Positions 35,447 to 46,696 of a stretch of DNA of 64,000 bases are shown here, piece after piece. The notes under the pieces are model-generated. The model saw nothing but the letters and a program-made list of their open reading frames with translations. It did not search any database and was not told where the DNA came from. The stretch covers positions 12,587,608 through 12,651,607 of the forward strand of contig CM063246.1 in the NCBI GenBank assembly GCA_032158295.1, given 5' to 3'. Numbering within the stretch: the first letter of the stretch is position 1; every line of letters begins with the position of its first letter. Position numbers and translations under genes: made by a program. Source of the DNA: Pycnopodia helianthoides. Its lineage: Eukaryota > Echinodermata > Asteroidea > Forcipulatida > Asteriidae.

Positions 35447-36112
35447 TTATATTTTCATTTTGTTGATTTACAAATATCTGCGAATGTTAGATAGTACAAA
35501 ATGTAAACGTTTTGCAATAGTGCAAAGGAGAGACCAGTTTCATTCATTGAAAGATGGACTGTTCCATTCATTTCGGCTTTACGTCCTTGAATGGAATGTG
35601 CCATAACTCATGAAAACATTCATTACTTGTACACTATCAGAGGGGATCATTATTTCAATAACTGCATCTGTAACTATGATTGATAAAGCAACACTATCCA
35701 TCCTCATAATGAGACCGATAAAGCACTTGTACCTGGATAAGGAAAACTGTGCTGTAGGCCCTGGAGAAAAGTTCTGAAGTGGGCCCTGGATAAACTACTG
35801 AGGATGCTAAGAAGGAATGAACATGTAACCAACCTCTGATTCTACATCCAAGGGGTCCACTCCTAATTGCTTGGAACTGCACGGAGATTGATGTTCTTGG
35901 GACTCAGCATTCCTATTTTACCCACAGTGGGGCTGGAATCTGTCAAATGAAAATAATGGTACAACATTCAAATGAATTTCACCGGATATATGGACATTTC
36001 CTACTTTCCACAAGTCAAAACCATGGTCCATGGACTAAATCAGGTCCCAATTGCATGGCTCTGCCACCCTCCTAAATCCTTCAATATTCTCTTTGCCGAA
36101 ATAGAGGATTAA
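35447..36112. other. No gene recognised
   Basis: Short frames only. No repeat recognised apart from neighbours. Confidence 0.5.
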
Positions 36113-36250
36113 AGGTAGGGTTATAGATTGGTTTTTGTCAATGTCATGCAGTTTATAGGCAAAATTTTCAAGGAAAGAACAATAAAAGTCACCTGTGAAA
36201 GGTTCAGCTCAATACAGTGTCTACTTGTTGAGTAAACAGCAAAAAACTGT
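36113..36250. mobile_element. TTAA-element end, family D
   Basis: TTAA (36109-36112) precedes AGGTAGGGTTATAGATTGG, and 'gtgtctacttgttgagtaaa' follows. These are complementary to the right halves at 61683-62101 and 63228-63477. The other end is not identified. Confidence 0.55.
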
Positions 36251-36489
36251 CACTATAAAACTGTCACAATAACTCTCATATTCTCTTTCTGTGATTTTGT
36301 TCTCTACCTAAATAAGTTTCCTTTCTCATTTTGTTTGCATTTGTTTATCTTATTTTGTTTGTTGTAGTTTACTCTGGTACAACATTTTGTTGTAATTACC
36401 CTTCATAACCATGTTTATTTGAATTAATGTCAACCTGTCAGTTGCTGGACATGTAACTTGGAAGCTTTAATAATAGACTGACAGTATAA
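36251..36489. other. No gene recognised
   Basis: T-rich sequence resembling a retroelement 3' tail (ttgttgtaattacccttcat), not assigned. Confidence 0.4.
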
Positions 36490-37890
36490 AGCTCATTACA
36501 AACTGGATTTTTGTCCACATTTGGATAAAATCAGATAAAATTACAAAGGGGTAGCCTTGCATTTCAATAAATAATATCCTGAGGGGGTATCCTTGCATAA
36601 ATGTCAACAAATTTGCCAAAACCCAATTAAAATCACAAAGGGTAGGCCTTTCAATTTGATCAGAAATGGGCTAAAATCGGATAAATCACAAAGGGTAAGG
36701 ATTGCATTTTTGTCAGAAATTGGCAAAAAACCTTATAGAATCACAAGGGGTTAGCCTTGCAATTTTGTCAAAGTTTGAATAAAGTCTGATAAATTACGAG
36801 GTGCTAGCCTTGCATACATGTCAAAATAAATTGCTGAAATCTAATAAAAACACAAGGGAAAGGCCTTTCAATTTGGTCAGAATTGGGCTAAAATCGCAAG
36901 GTGGTGAAGGTTGCACTTTTGTCAGAAATTGCAAAAAAATCTTTAAAAAATCACAAGGGATTAGCCTTGCACTTTAGTCAAAATTGGGATAAAATCTGAA
37001 AAAATTTTGAGTTGCTAGCCTTCCATTATACTGTGAAAAATTGCGTTAAAAATCTTGAGGGGTAGCCTTGCATAAATGTCAAAAAAATTGGCTAAAATCT
37101 AATAAAAACACGAGGGGTAGGCCTTTCATTTTGGTTAGAAATGGGCTAAAACCAGATAAAATCACAAGGGGTAAGGATTGCATTTTGGTCAGAAAATGGT
37201 GAGAATCTTATAAAATCACAAGGGTTTGTAAGGGGTTGCTTTTTTGTCAAAATTTGGATAAAATAACAACGGGTAAGCCTTGCATTTCTGTGTAAAAAGG
37301 CCTACATCTTGCATTTTTGTCAAAAATGGGATAAAAACAGATAAAATCACAAGGGGGGAAAGAATTGCATTTTGGTCAGAAATTGGCAAAAAATCTTATA
37401 GAATCACAAGGAGTTAGCCTTGCATTTTAGTCAACATTTGGATAAAATCAGATAAAATTACAAGGGGTTAGCATTGCAATTCTTAGAAAAATTAGGTTGA
37501 AATCGCATATAATCATGAAGGGGTAGTGTTGTATAATTGTCAAAAAAATTGGCTAAAATCTAATAAAAGCACAAGGGGTAGGCCTTTTAATTTGGTCGGA
37601 AATGCGCTAATATTTATTTTTGTCAAAATTGGGATAAAATCACAAGGGGTTAGCCTTGCATTTCTTAGAAAAATTGGGTTGAAATCGAATATAATCATGA
37701 GGTGGTTGCCTTGCAAAAATATATTAAAAAATTGCTAAGATTTTCTAAGATTTTCTAAAATCACATGGCCTTTCAGTTTGATCAGAATTGGGTCAAAATT
37801 GGATAAAATCACAAGGGGTAAGCCTTGCATCAATTTGATTAGAAATGATAAAATCACAAGGGGTAAGTCAAAATTGGGATAAAATCTGAC
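36490..37890. repeat. Diverged minisatellite, about 55-60 bp units, left block
   Basis: The motif 'aaaatcacaaggggttagcc' followed by 'ttgcatttttgtcaaaa' and 'ttgggataaaatc' recurs every 53-60 bp with much variation. The array resumes at 38925 after the 317 bp units. Confidence 0.9.
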
Positions 37891-37930
37891 AAAATTACGA
37901 GGTATGGGGTTGAATAAAGAAAAATTGACT

Positions 37931-38000
37931 AGAGCAAGATTTGAACCAACGACCTCCGGATTAACGTACCGGCGCTCTACCAACTGAGCATTCTAGCCCT
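37931..38000 (-). tRNA. tRNA-like sequence, unit 1 (damaged)
   Basis: Same core as the next two copies, but the D-arm region reads 'tagaatgctcagttgg', losing bases of the acceptor/D junction. Probably not functional. Confidence 0.3.
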
Positions 38001-38245
38001 ATATTGGCGGTCTCCCTATTTTGTCAATATCTTTGTTCGGGGGTGCCAGTCAGAAGCCATACAACCGTTAACTACCGTGTAGCCAGGGATCACACCCAAG
38101 TTTACGATACAACCTGGGAAGCAGCAGCCATGGGATCACCTTGAGGGGATGCGACTTTTTAAAATTTAAATGTCAAGTAATAAACCACAAGGGAAACTGA
38201 CTGGGTAAATTTCAAATAGTATGGGGTTGAACAAAGAAAAATTGA

Positions 38246-38316
38246 CTAGAGCGGGATTTGAACCAACGACCTCCGGATTAACGTACCGGCGCTCTACCAA
38301 CTGAGCTATCTAGCCC
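38246..38316 (-). tRNA. tRNA-like sequence, unit 2
   Basis: The minus strand reads gggctagatagctcagttgg (A box tagctcagttgg), gtagagcgccggtacgttaa, tccggaggtcgttggttcaa and atcccgctctagtc (B box ggttcaaatcc). Six acceptor pairs form with an offset, but the T and anticodon stems have mismatches and position 33 is not T. This suggests a SINE head with pol III promoter boxes rather than a working tRNA. The loop would present GTT. Confidence 0.4.
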
Positions 38317-38562
38317 TATATTGGCGGTCTCCCTATTTTGTCAATATCTTTGTTCGGGGGTGCAAGTCAGAAGCCATACAACCGTTAACTGCCGTGTAGC
38401 CAGGGATCACACCCAAGTTTACGATACAACCTGGGAAGCAGCAAGCACGGGATCACCTTGAGGGGATGCAACTTTTTTAAATTTAAATGTCAAGTAATAA
38501 ACCACAAGGGAAACAGACTGGGTAAATTTCAAATAGTATGGGGTTGAACAAAGAAAAATTGA

Positions 38563-38633
38563 CTAGAGCGGGATTTGAACCAACGACCTCCGGATTAACG
38601 TACCGGCGCTCTACCAACTGAGCTATCTAGCCC
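38563..38633 (-). tRNA. tRNA-like sequence, unit 3
   Basis: Identical to unit 2 as far as I can compare. The fourth unit (38877-38909) is cut within the anticodon arm at the return to the minisatellite. Confidence 0.4.
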
Positions 38634-38924
38634 TATATTGGCGGTCTCCCTATTTTGTCAATATCTTTGTTCGGGGGTGCCAGTCAGAAGCCATACAACC
38701 GTTAACTGCCGTGTAGCCAGGGATCACACCCAAGTTTACGATACAACCTGGGAAGCAGCAGCCACGGGATCACCTTGAGGGGATGCGACTTTTTTAAATT
38801 TAAATGTCAAGTAATAAACCACAAGGGAAACAGACTGGGTAAATTTCAAATAGTATGGGGTTGAACAAAGTAATTAGAGCGGGATTTGAACCAACGACCT
38901 CCGGATTAACAAGGTATTAGCCCT

Positions 38925-39460
38925 AAATTACGAGGTGTTAGCCTTGCATTACTAAAAATTGGGTTTAAATCGAACATAATTATGAGGGGTAGCCTTTGCA
39001 TACATGTCAAAAAAAAATGCTTAAATCTAATAAAAACACAAGGGGTAGTCCTTTCAATTTGGTTAGAAATGGGCTAAAACCAGATAAAATCACAAGGGGT
39101 TGGATTGCATTTTTGTCAGAAATGTGCAAAAATCCTATAAAATCAGAAGGGGTAAGGATTGCATTTTAGTCAGAAATTGGCACAAAATCTTATGAAATCA
39201 CAAGGGTTTGCAAGGGGTTGCATTTGTTTATCCAAATTTGGATAAAAAAGGGGTTAGCCTCACATTTCTGGGTTGGGTTGAAATCGAATATACTCATGAG
39301 GGGGTAGCCGTGCATAATTGTCAAAAAAATTGCTAAAATTTTATAAAATCACAAAGGGGAAGCCTTTTAATTTGGTCAGAAATGGGCTAAAATCCGATAT
39401 AACCACAAGGGGTAAGCCTTGCATTTTTGTAAAACAATGGGCTTAAATCTGATGCTGGGA
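38925..39460. repeat. Diverged minisatellite, right block
   Basis: Continues the 55-60 bp motif 'aaaatcacaaggggtaagcc' found at 36490-37890. Confidence 0.9.
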
Positions 39461-39715
39461 GAGGCAAAAACAAGTATTTTCAAAAAATATGGGGGCAAAA
39501 ATCTAGCATCTCATCTTCTGATCAAAGAGCATTCAAGCTTTTTATTTGACCCAGGTGTGCCCCAAAGTAGCTCAACACACTTATTCATCTGAGAAGATGC
39601 ATAAATATAAAATTTAAAAACATTTAAAAAAAAATTAAAAATTTATCTTCAAATTTACCGTCATATATGCATTAGTAGATTTACATTCCTGTTGAGGAAG
39701 GTGTCAGTAGAAGCA

Positions 39716-40545
39716 GCTAGCATCATCACCATCAGGTTGACCCAGCACCTCCTCCTTAGGTAAGCATCATCATCATCAGGTTGACCCAGCACCTCCTCCT
39801 TAGGTAAGTATCATCACCATCAGGTTGACCCAGCACCTCCTCCTTGGGTAAGTATCATCACCATCAGGTTGACCCAGCACCTCCTCCTTGGGTAAGTATC
39901 ATCACCATCAGGTTGACCCAGCACCTCCTCCTTGAGTAAGCATCATCACCATCAGGTTGACCCAGCACCTCCTCCTTGGGTAAGTATCATCACCATCAGG
40001 TTGACCCAGCACCTCCTCCTTGAGTAAGCATCATCACCATCAGGTTGACCCAGCACCTCCTCCTTGGGTAAGTATCATCACCATCAGGTTGACCCAACAC
40101 CTCCTCCTTGAGTAAGCATCATCACCATCAGGTTGACCCAGCACCTCCTCCTTGGGTAAGTATCATCACCATCAGGTTGACCCAGCACCTCCTCCTTGGG
40201 TAAGCATCATCATCATCAGGTTGACCCAGCACCTCCTCCTTAGGTAAGCATCATCAACATCAGGTTGACCCAGCACCTCCTCCTTGGGTAAGCATCATCA
40301 TCATCAGGTTGACCCAGCACCTCCTCCTTAGGTAAGCATCATCAACATCAGGTTGACCCAGCACCTCCTCCTTGGGTAAGCATCATCATCATCAGGTTGA
40401 CCCAGCACCTCCTCCTTGGGTAAGCATCATCATCATCAGGTTGACCCAGGACCTCCTCCTTGGGTAAGCATCATCATCATCAGGTTGACCCAGCACCTCC
40501 TCCTCGAGTATGCATTATCTACATCAGGTTGACCTTCGCAACTCC
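39716..40545. repeat. 44 bp tandem array, about 19 copies
   Basis: Unit: 'aagcatcatcaccatcag', 'gttgacccagcacctcct', 'ccttgggt'. The 44 bp period is not a multiple of three, so no frame persists. Two variants alternate (gtaagtatcatcaccatcag and gtaagcatcatcatcatcag). Confidence 0.95.
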
Positions 40546-41285
40546 TCCATTGGTAAAAGACATTATCCAAGCTAAGGTTGTCATCTTGTACCAAATTGCT
40601 GTGAAATAATTGAGGTTTAATTAAAAATCAAAAGCAAGCAACAGAAAACCATTTAGCACAAAGTCAAGTGTTCTTTATCTTCAAGAATCCAAACAATAGA
40701 ATACTCAATACATACCTCATGGTTAGGCATGTGTCACTAGAAGCTATCATCATCAACACAAGGTTGACCCACCACCTCATCCCTGGGTAAGCTTTATCCA
40801 CACCAGGCTGACCAAGCACCTCCACCACGGGTAAGCATCATCAACATCAGGTGGACCTCAGCACCTCCTCCTTGGGTAAGCATCATCAACATCAGGTGGA
40901 CCTCAGCACCTCCTCCTTGGGTAAGCATCATCAACATCAGGTGGACCTCAGCACCTCCCTCTTGGGTAAGGGACTTTATCCAAGCTACAGGTCTTCATCT
41001 TGTATCAAATTGCTGTGAAATAATAAATAATGCTTTGCTGTGAAATAATAAATAATGGTTTAATTAGAAATTTGAAGCAAACCAAATAAAACCATCAAGC
41101 AAAAAGTCAAGTATTCTTTATCTTCAAGGAACTTTAACAACAGCATACTCAATACATACCTCATGGTTAGGCAGGTGTCACTTTAGAAGCTAGCATCATC
41201 AATAACCAGCACCTCCTTCTCAGGTAATTGACATCAACCAAGCTACAGATCTTTACTGCATCTTGTACAAACTTGCTGTGAAATA
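40546..41285. repeat. Higher-order repeat: linkers and short diverged 44-45 bp arrays
   Basis: A linker of about 200 bp ('catcttgtaccaaattgctg', 'aagtcaagtgttctttatct', 'caatacatacctcatggtta') follows the array, recurs at 40985-41200 and partly at 41225-41290. A shorter array 'catcaacatcaggtggacct' (four units, 45 bp) lies between. Confidence 0.8.
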
Positions 41286-41329
41286 AATGATCAAGTGGTT
41301 TTTATTAGAAAACAAGAACGATGTGTTGC

Positions 41330-41790
41330 CAAACACAAAGGCTCCACTGACTTTATCTCATTCTTCTTGAGTTATCGCTCGAACAACATTTCTCTTTTTT
41401 AGCCATTATGAGATAGACACTTGACCTTGGGGATCTTGGTTAATTTGCCAAGTCCTCCTCAAGTTATCGTTGTGACAAAATTTCTGTTGTTTAAGCCATA
41501 ATGACCTTGACATTTGACCTAGGAGCCCCCCCCCAAAAAAAAAGCCTTCCCGGGGATCCCAAGACCAATCCATTTACAACGTTTGGAGTTGATATGCACA
41601 GTCCTCCTCAAGCTACCGCTCAGACAACATTTCTATTGTTTTAGCCATAATGATTTTCACATTTGACCTAGGGGATCCAAAAACAATAGGCATCTGGGGG
41701 ATTCCAAGACCAATCCACACACCAAGTTGGAGTTGATATTTGCAAAGTTATTCCTGAGTTATTGGACAGTAATTGCACACTCACACACAA
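41330..41790. repeat. Tandem repeat, about 148 bp, three copies
   Basis: 'agtcctcctcaagttatcg' at about 41452 and 'agtcctcctcaagctaccg' at about 41600, with diverged flanking units. Each holds 'ttagccataatgaccttgac' or similar. Confidence 0.75.
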
Positions 41791-42856
41791 ACATTGTGAT
41801 TTGTTCCTGTAGTTCTTGTATGAAGTTAAAAGTAGGGATCACAACACTTGCAGTCTTCTTGAGGTTTTTTAAAAGTCCTCGATGGCAATTAAATTCTGAT
41901 CAAAATTCTTGCAGTCTTGTTTTAGACTTAGATTGTTACTGCAGTACATGTATGAAATTAGTTTTGATCAAAGCGGTTGCGGTCTTGATATAATGCAAAT
42001 TATCACCAATGGTCAGCGTAGAATAGGATGAAGTTGAGAACATACAACATTATGCAAAATTTTGATTTATTTTTACCACCATTTATAATCTGTTCGGTGA
42101 GAAGTTTACAACTTAATCTCAGGAAAATCTTTTCACCAAATTTAATGGTAAAATTTGGAGGGACAGATCAACCATTGGCCAACATAAAAAGATACAGGTT
42201 CAGATAGTCCATATGTATACAGTCAAATCGGTCTTAACACTAACAATAGGCCCTACTGAGTGTTATAAGACCGACGTTAAAAGAGAGCCATAACAGCCCA
42301 AGGTGGGGTACGTGTGACGGGTTTTTCCCACTTAACTGAAGAAACAGATTGTTCATGACTTACCCCCAGACGATCTTGGCTGTAGAGGGTCATCCTCAAC
42401 GAGTAGCCTTGCCATCATCTTGGTCGTATGCCCCATCGATCAGGCCGACGTGTTTTAGGGGATCCCCCGTGTGAGTATGCCCCAGCAGCACAGATCAAGC
42501 GTGAAGGACGTTGATTAAAAGAGGGCGCTATCACTCAGACGAAATGTATAATGTACCCCAGTGGATATGAGGCCAGGAGGGGTAGAATCTGCTGGCACAC
42601 GCCTGTGTCGCCCAGTGGAAAACATAAAATAAGACGTCGTGAGTTTATTTAATATCATTGTCATAAAATAATCGGAGCACTTCATGACAGAATTCAGTGT
42701 AATGACACTCAATCAAATTTGAAAGGCAATCTCAACCTCGGTCTTTTTTTTAAATTAGCAACGACAAAATTGTGATTTTCTCCAGCAGGTTTAAAATGCG
42801 AGATGGATGTCAATATTTCGCTCCCCTTCTCAGACAAAAGGCCAAAACAGACGTAC
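41791..42856. other. No gene recognised; old miniature element near 42490-42605
   Basis: A GC-richer segment at 42360-42480 ('agacgatcttggctgtagag') looks unlike its neighbours but matches no RNA or protein I know. Diverged relative of the 25485 element at 42490-42605. Confidence 0.4.
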
Positions 42857-42860
42857 TTAA

Positions 42861-43241
42861 AGACACTGGACACTTTGGTAATTGTCAACGACCAGTCTTC
42901 TCACTTGGTGTATCTCAACATATGCACAAAATAACAAACCTATGAAAATTTGAACTAAATTTGGTCGTCAAAGTTGCGAGATAATAATGGAAGAAAAAAA
43001 CACCCTTGTCACACCAAGTTGTGTGCTTTCAGATGCTTGATTTCGAGACCTCACGCGTGAGGTCTCAAAATCAATTCAAATGTTTTATGAGAAATTACTT
43101 CTTTCTCAAAAACTACGTTACTTCAGAGGGAGCCGTTTCTCACAATGTTTTATACTATCAACAGTTCTCCATTGCTCGTAACCAAGTAAGTTTTTATGCT
43201 AACAACTAATTTTGAGTAATTACCAATAGTGTCCAGTGCCT
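42861..43241. mobile_element. TTAA-flanked miniature element, family C, second copy
   Basis: Close to 20107-20501. TTAA at 42857-42860; the right flank is GAGA, so the duplication is lost. A perfect 22 bp palindrome centred on ACGCGT lies at 43045-43066. Confidence 0.8.
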
Positions 43242-43299
43242 GAGACGAAAGTTACCATTAACCCTTGAACACCAGTTCAGTCTAATGCTGAGCGAAGTT

Positions 43300-44110
43300 T
43301 GACTGTAAAAAGAAAAACATGATGCAAGATATGCCGGTGCATTCCAGTAATAAGCATTTATAAACATGCACCAATATTTTTAATTGAATGCACTCTTTCA
43401 CCGGGAGCCAATGTAGCTGTTTTAGAAAAGGAGTTATGTTTGGATGACTTCATTCAGAATTGGGCTGCCTAGCCAATTCTGAATGAAGTCTGTTAATTTG
43501 AGCTGTGTTTGCTCAAAGTAAAGCGCATTGCCGTAGTCCAATCTGGAAAGAACAAGAGATCTTATAACACTGATGTGTCAACATCTAAGAAACCTAATGT
43601 TTCGCAGGTTGGTAGGACACAGACCTTGACAATTAAGTTATTGTTTGTGGTGACATATAGACAAGATTGTCAAAGACAATGCCGAGGTTGCGTACAGTTT
43701 TTGTTGGTGTGATAACTTCATTTCCAATTTGCAGTTGAACACTGTAGTAAGACGATTCAAATGAGGTGAGGTTGCAACCAAAAACTCGGTTTTATCATTG
43801 TTCAGTTTCAACTTATATTTTCAGTCATCCAGGGATTTTAATTCATCAATACACTTTGTGAGCGCTTGTAAGGCTTGCATAGAATGATGAATCCGAAGGC
43901 ATGAAACTGATCTGAGTATCATCAGCATAAATGTGATACAGTAAGTTGTTCTCCTTGATGATTCTTCCGATGGGAATGGTGTAAATAATGGTAAAGGATT
44001 TAGGTCCAAACATTGATCCTTGCGGCAATCATATTGCATATCATGTGATGATGAATAAGCACTGTCTATCACAACCTTTGTTGTTCTACCACTGAAGTTG
44101 GTTGGCTAAT
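43300..44110 (-). pseudogene. CR1/L2-type LINE reverse transcriptase relic
   Basis: The minus strand shows a PQGSMFGP block, IYADDTQIS with the catalytic pair near 43917-43931, then GNEVITPTKTVRNLGIVFD-type and HWLPVKECIQLKILVHVYKC-type blocks in shifted frames. This order is typical of the C-terminal half of CR1/L2 ORF2. Several frameshifts and stops. An 18 bp inverted repeat at 43446-43490 interrupts it. Confidence 0.8.
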
Positions 44111-45778
44111 GTCCTGTTTAATAGAGGGAAAAATTGCTCTCGTCTTCATCGCCAACCTGTTACGTCGTCCATGCAGGGGGTGTTGTTTCCATTACGAGAA
44201 CAGCAATAACAAACAAAGAAAACCGCGAAATACATCTCATTTTCATAGGACGAATGACAGAGGGCGCTATTACAAAAACGCATCTTGCGATGTCGAGCCT
44301 TATTAAACTTATCAGAGAACAAGCTATACAGGTGGAACAGCTTTCAAAAGTCACGGGAAAGTTAATCGAACAAAAGTTGAATTGAAACAAATCAAAGCTT
44401 TAACACCATCACACCAGTTGAAGTTCCATCTGCGCAATTCCAGCTGCACGATGCTCCGCATGCGCAGCGGCGGGTAGCCGACAAACAGCAATTAACAAAT
44501 CGTATTCAGAAAAGGAAGGAAAAAATGCTTGCTTGTAACATAGTAACAAACAGGTAGATCAATGCATAATTTCCTGGGTAAACTTAATGTAAGAATGTCA
44601 GTTACTGCTTGCATTCTTTTAAGTTACGAATTAGCATTGGTATTACTTGATTAGAATGACAAAGAACAAAATTTGTTTATTTGAGACGATTTGTAGAGAT
44701 TTCGTGAGCGATTCCCATGTATAACTTTCAACGTACAATTTTCCAAACGGGAATGGCCAATTGTGTTTAGTCAAAAGTGGGATGAAGAACCCAATCTACA
44801 TGGACGATTAAAGAAAACAGACCGAAATTGGCGGCAAACTGTTAAGAAGACCACTTTTCAACTACGAAAGACAACCCGCCACAAGCTGATAACAAATCAG
44901 TGAGGGCTTTACTTCTTATTATTGTTGTGCTCTCAAATCGGTCATGAGTAGTTAGGCCTAGGTATGAACTATACGTATAAACGTTATTAAATAAGTTCAA
45001 GTCAACGGTGGTCCATAAATAATAAATATGCAAGATGAACAATTTCTTAGTTTTTGTCAAGAGGATGTGTAGGCCCTGCGATTTTCATACACAATTGGTA
45101 ACCTATATCATCGAGGTGTTTTATATTCTGCTAAAATGGGAAGTTGGAAGAGGTTGGGTTATGAGGGGTCGTAATTTGTAATGAGAAAAACGTGTTTTCA
45201 TAGAAACAGTGTCTCAATGTGTTATTACTTTTCTAAATAAATTAAAGTTATCATGAAAGTAGTGCTCAGAGACTGTCGATTCAACGGGGTTAGGTAGTCT
45301 TTTTCGGGGGGGGGGGTGTGCATACGTAATAATGTTTCGGCGAGTATGTTTTATTCGATAAGCTGGAACAACATTTAAGTTGGTTAGACAAAAGGTGGGA
45401 AATTGACAAAAGGAGGGGAAATTACCTGTGTAATGCAAATTAACACATTGCTCAAACGCATGTAAATGTTACTTTCGAAGGATTGGGGGGGGGCGCGCCC
45501 GGAAACCTGACGTGGAGGGCGCTCGATTTTATTTGAAATGCATTTGTGTATAAAAAAGAATAGACTGAGATGATTATCAAAACCAAACATCAACGGGGGG
45601 GGGGGGTGGGGGCGGGGCATGATTATTACTGGCATATACTTATATTTCTTGCCCATCACAGAGAATGGTAAGGGCGGGGCAAAGGAATGGGCCCATCACG
45701 CCAACGTCATCATTGCTAGTTCCTGATCTAGGCAGAAGATTTAACTACCGTGTTTATTGTTTCAGGGGAAATATATCT
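44111..45778. other. No gene recognised; NRF1-like site near 44457
   Basis: A frame ending MSSLIKLIREQAIQVEQL... (44291-44385) and a GCATGCGCAGC motif lie close together, but no splice or family evidence follows. G-runs occur at 45308-45317 and 45595-45610. Confidence 0.4.
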
Positions 45779-45782
45779 TTAA

Positions 45783-46135
45783 GGTATTAGGCAGGATTGT
45801 TAAGGATCAAAACATCATTGTGGAATATCTTAGTCTGAAAGCATACCGATTATGAAGTTCGTACTGAAACTATTTTTTCTGTGAAGTGTTTTCTTCGGCA
45901 GAAAACTGTATCTGAAAACCTTTAAAAAAAATAAAAAACGCAACGGCTGATTTACAACTAAAATTTAGGACGTGTTTACATGCTGAAAATGGTGCATGTT
46001 TTTTCACTAATATCTCCCGACTCACCCAACGAATTGAGCCCAAATTTTCACAGGAACTCAAGTGTATGGTTGACCACACAAAACATGGGACATTGTCTGC
46101 GACTATTTTGTCAGCTTTACTAATCCCGAATACCT
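45783..46135. mobile_element. TTAA-flanked miniature element related to family B
   Basis: TTAA at 45779-45782 and 46136-46139; ends GGTATTAGG and CGAATACCT. Shares 'cccaaattttcacaggaact' and 'gcgactattttgtcagcttt' with 13435-13789. Confidence 0.75.
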
Positions 46136-46696
46136 TTAAAGTTCAGTAAATTTGGCTCACGCGGCTCACTTGTACTTTAAGACAAGTTCTAGAGGGAGTC
46201 AAAGAAAAAAACAATTTCATACATAAAAATGTACCTAAATAAATGAAAACAAATCATCTTCACCAACGAAATGCACCACGCTCAGACAAACTTGAGAAAA
46301 CAGATGAATCACGTGTTCATCTTAACCTTTGACCTTTATTAACATTACAAGCTTTACATGAATGGCAAATTTTCGTTTAAAGGAAACAAAAGTATCGTAC
46401 AACACCGTCTAGCTTGCTATCTGTGTAATAAAAAATAAGCAATGCATACACTTGCATTTGTTCAAAGAGAATTAAAAAGCCATGATCAGATAACTTCTTA
46501 AGAATTATTTTTTCAGAAAATAGTTGAGACTCACAGAAAGTCGGTCCTACCCATTACAAAAATACCCTAATTTGGAAACAGCTTTGTACAAAAGAGCATA
46601 TACCTAGTACAATACAGAAACTCTCTAGGATATTTAAACAAATTAAAGAATTATGAATATTGATTGGCGACTTCCAGCCGCCATATTAGAGGTAAA
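46136..46696. other. No gene recognised
   Basis: Nothing supported. Confidence 0.5.

Larger units (their letters stand above)
37886..38925 (-). repeat. Tandem 317 bp units each carrying a tRNA-like sequence
   Basis: Three full units and a truncated fourth at a period of 317 bp (tgtcaag landmarks at 38171, 38488 and 38805). On the minus strand each contains 'gggatcacacccaagtttac'-complementary leader, the tRNA-like core, and a 'cccagtctgtttcccttgtg' tail. Units are almost identical. Single copies of the same unit are at 25.4, 25.8 and 55.3 kb, so this is a dispersed element that also expanded in tandem here. Confidence 0.85.

Noticed and set aside
39716..40545. CRISPR-like direct repeats
   Set aside because: Contiguous 44 bp tandem units without unique spacers, in animal DNA.
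42360..42480. Possible small structural RNA gene
   Set aside because: GC-richer than its surroundings, but it matches none of the snRNA sequences I know and has no clear fold or promoter.
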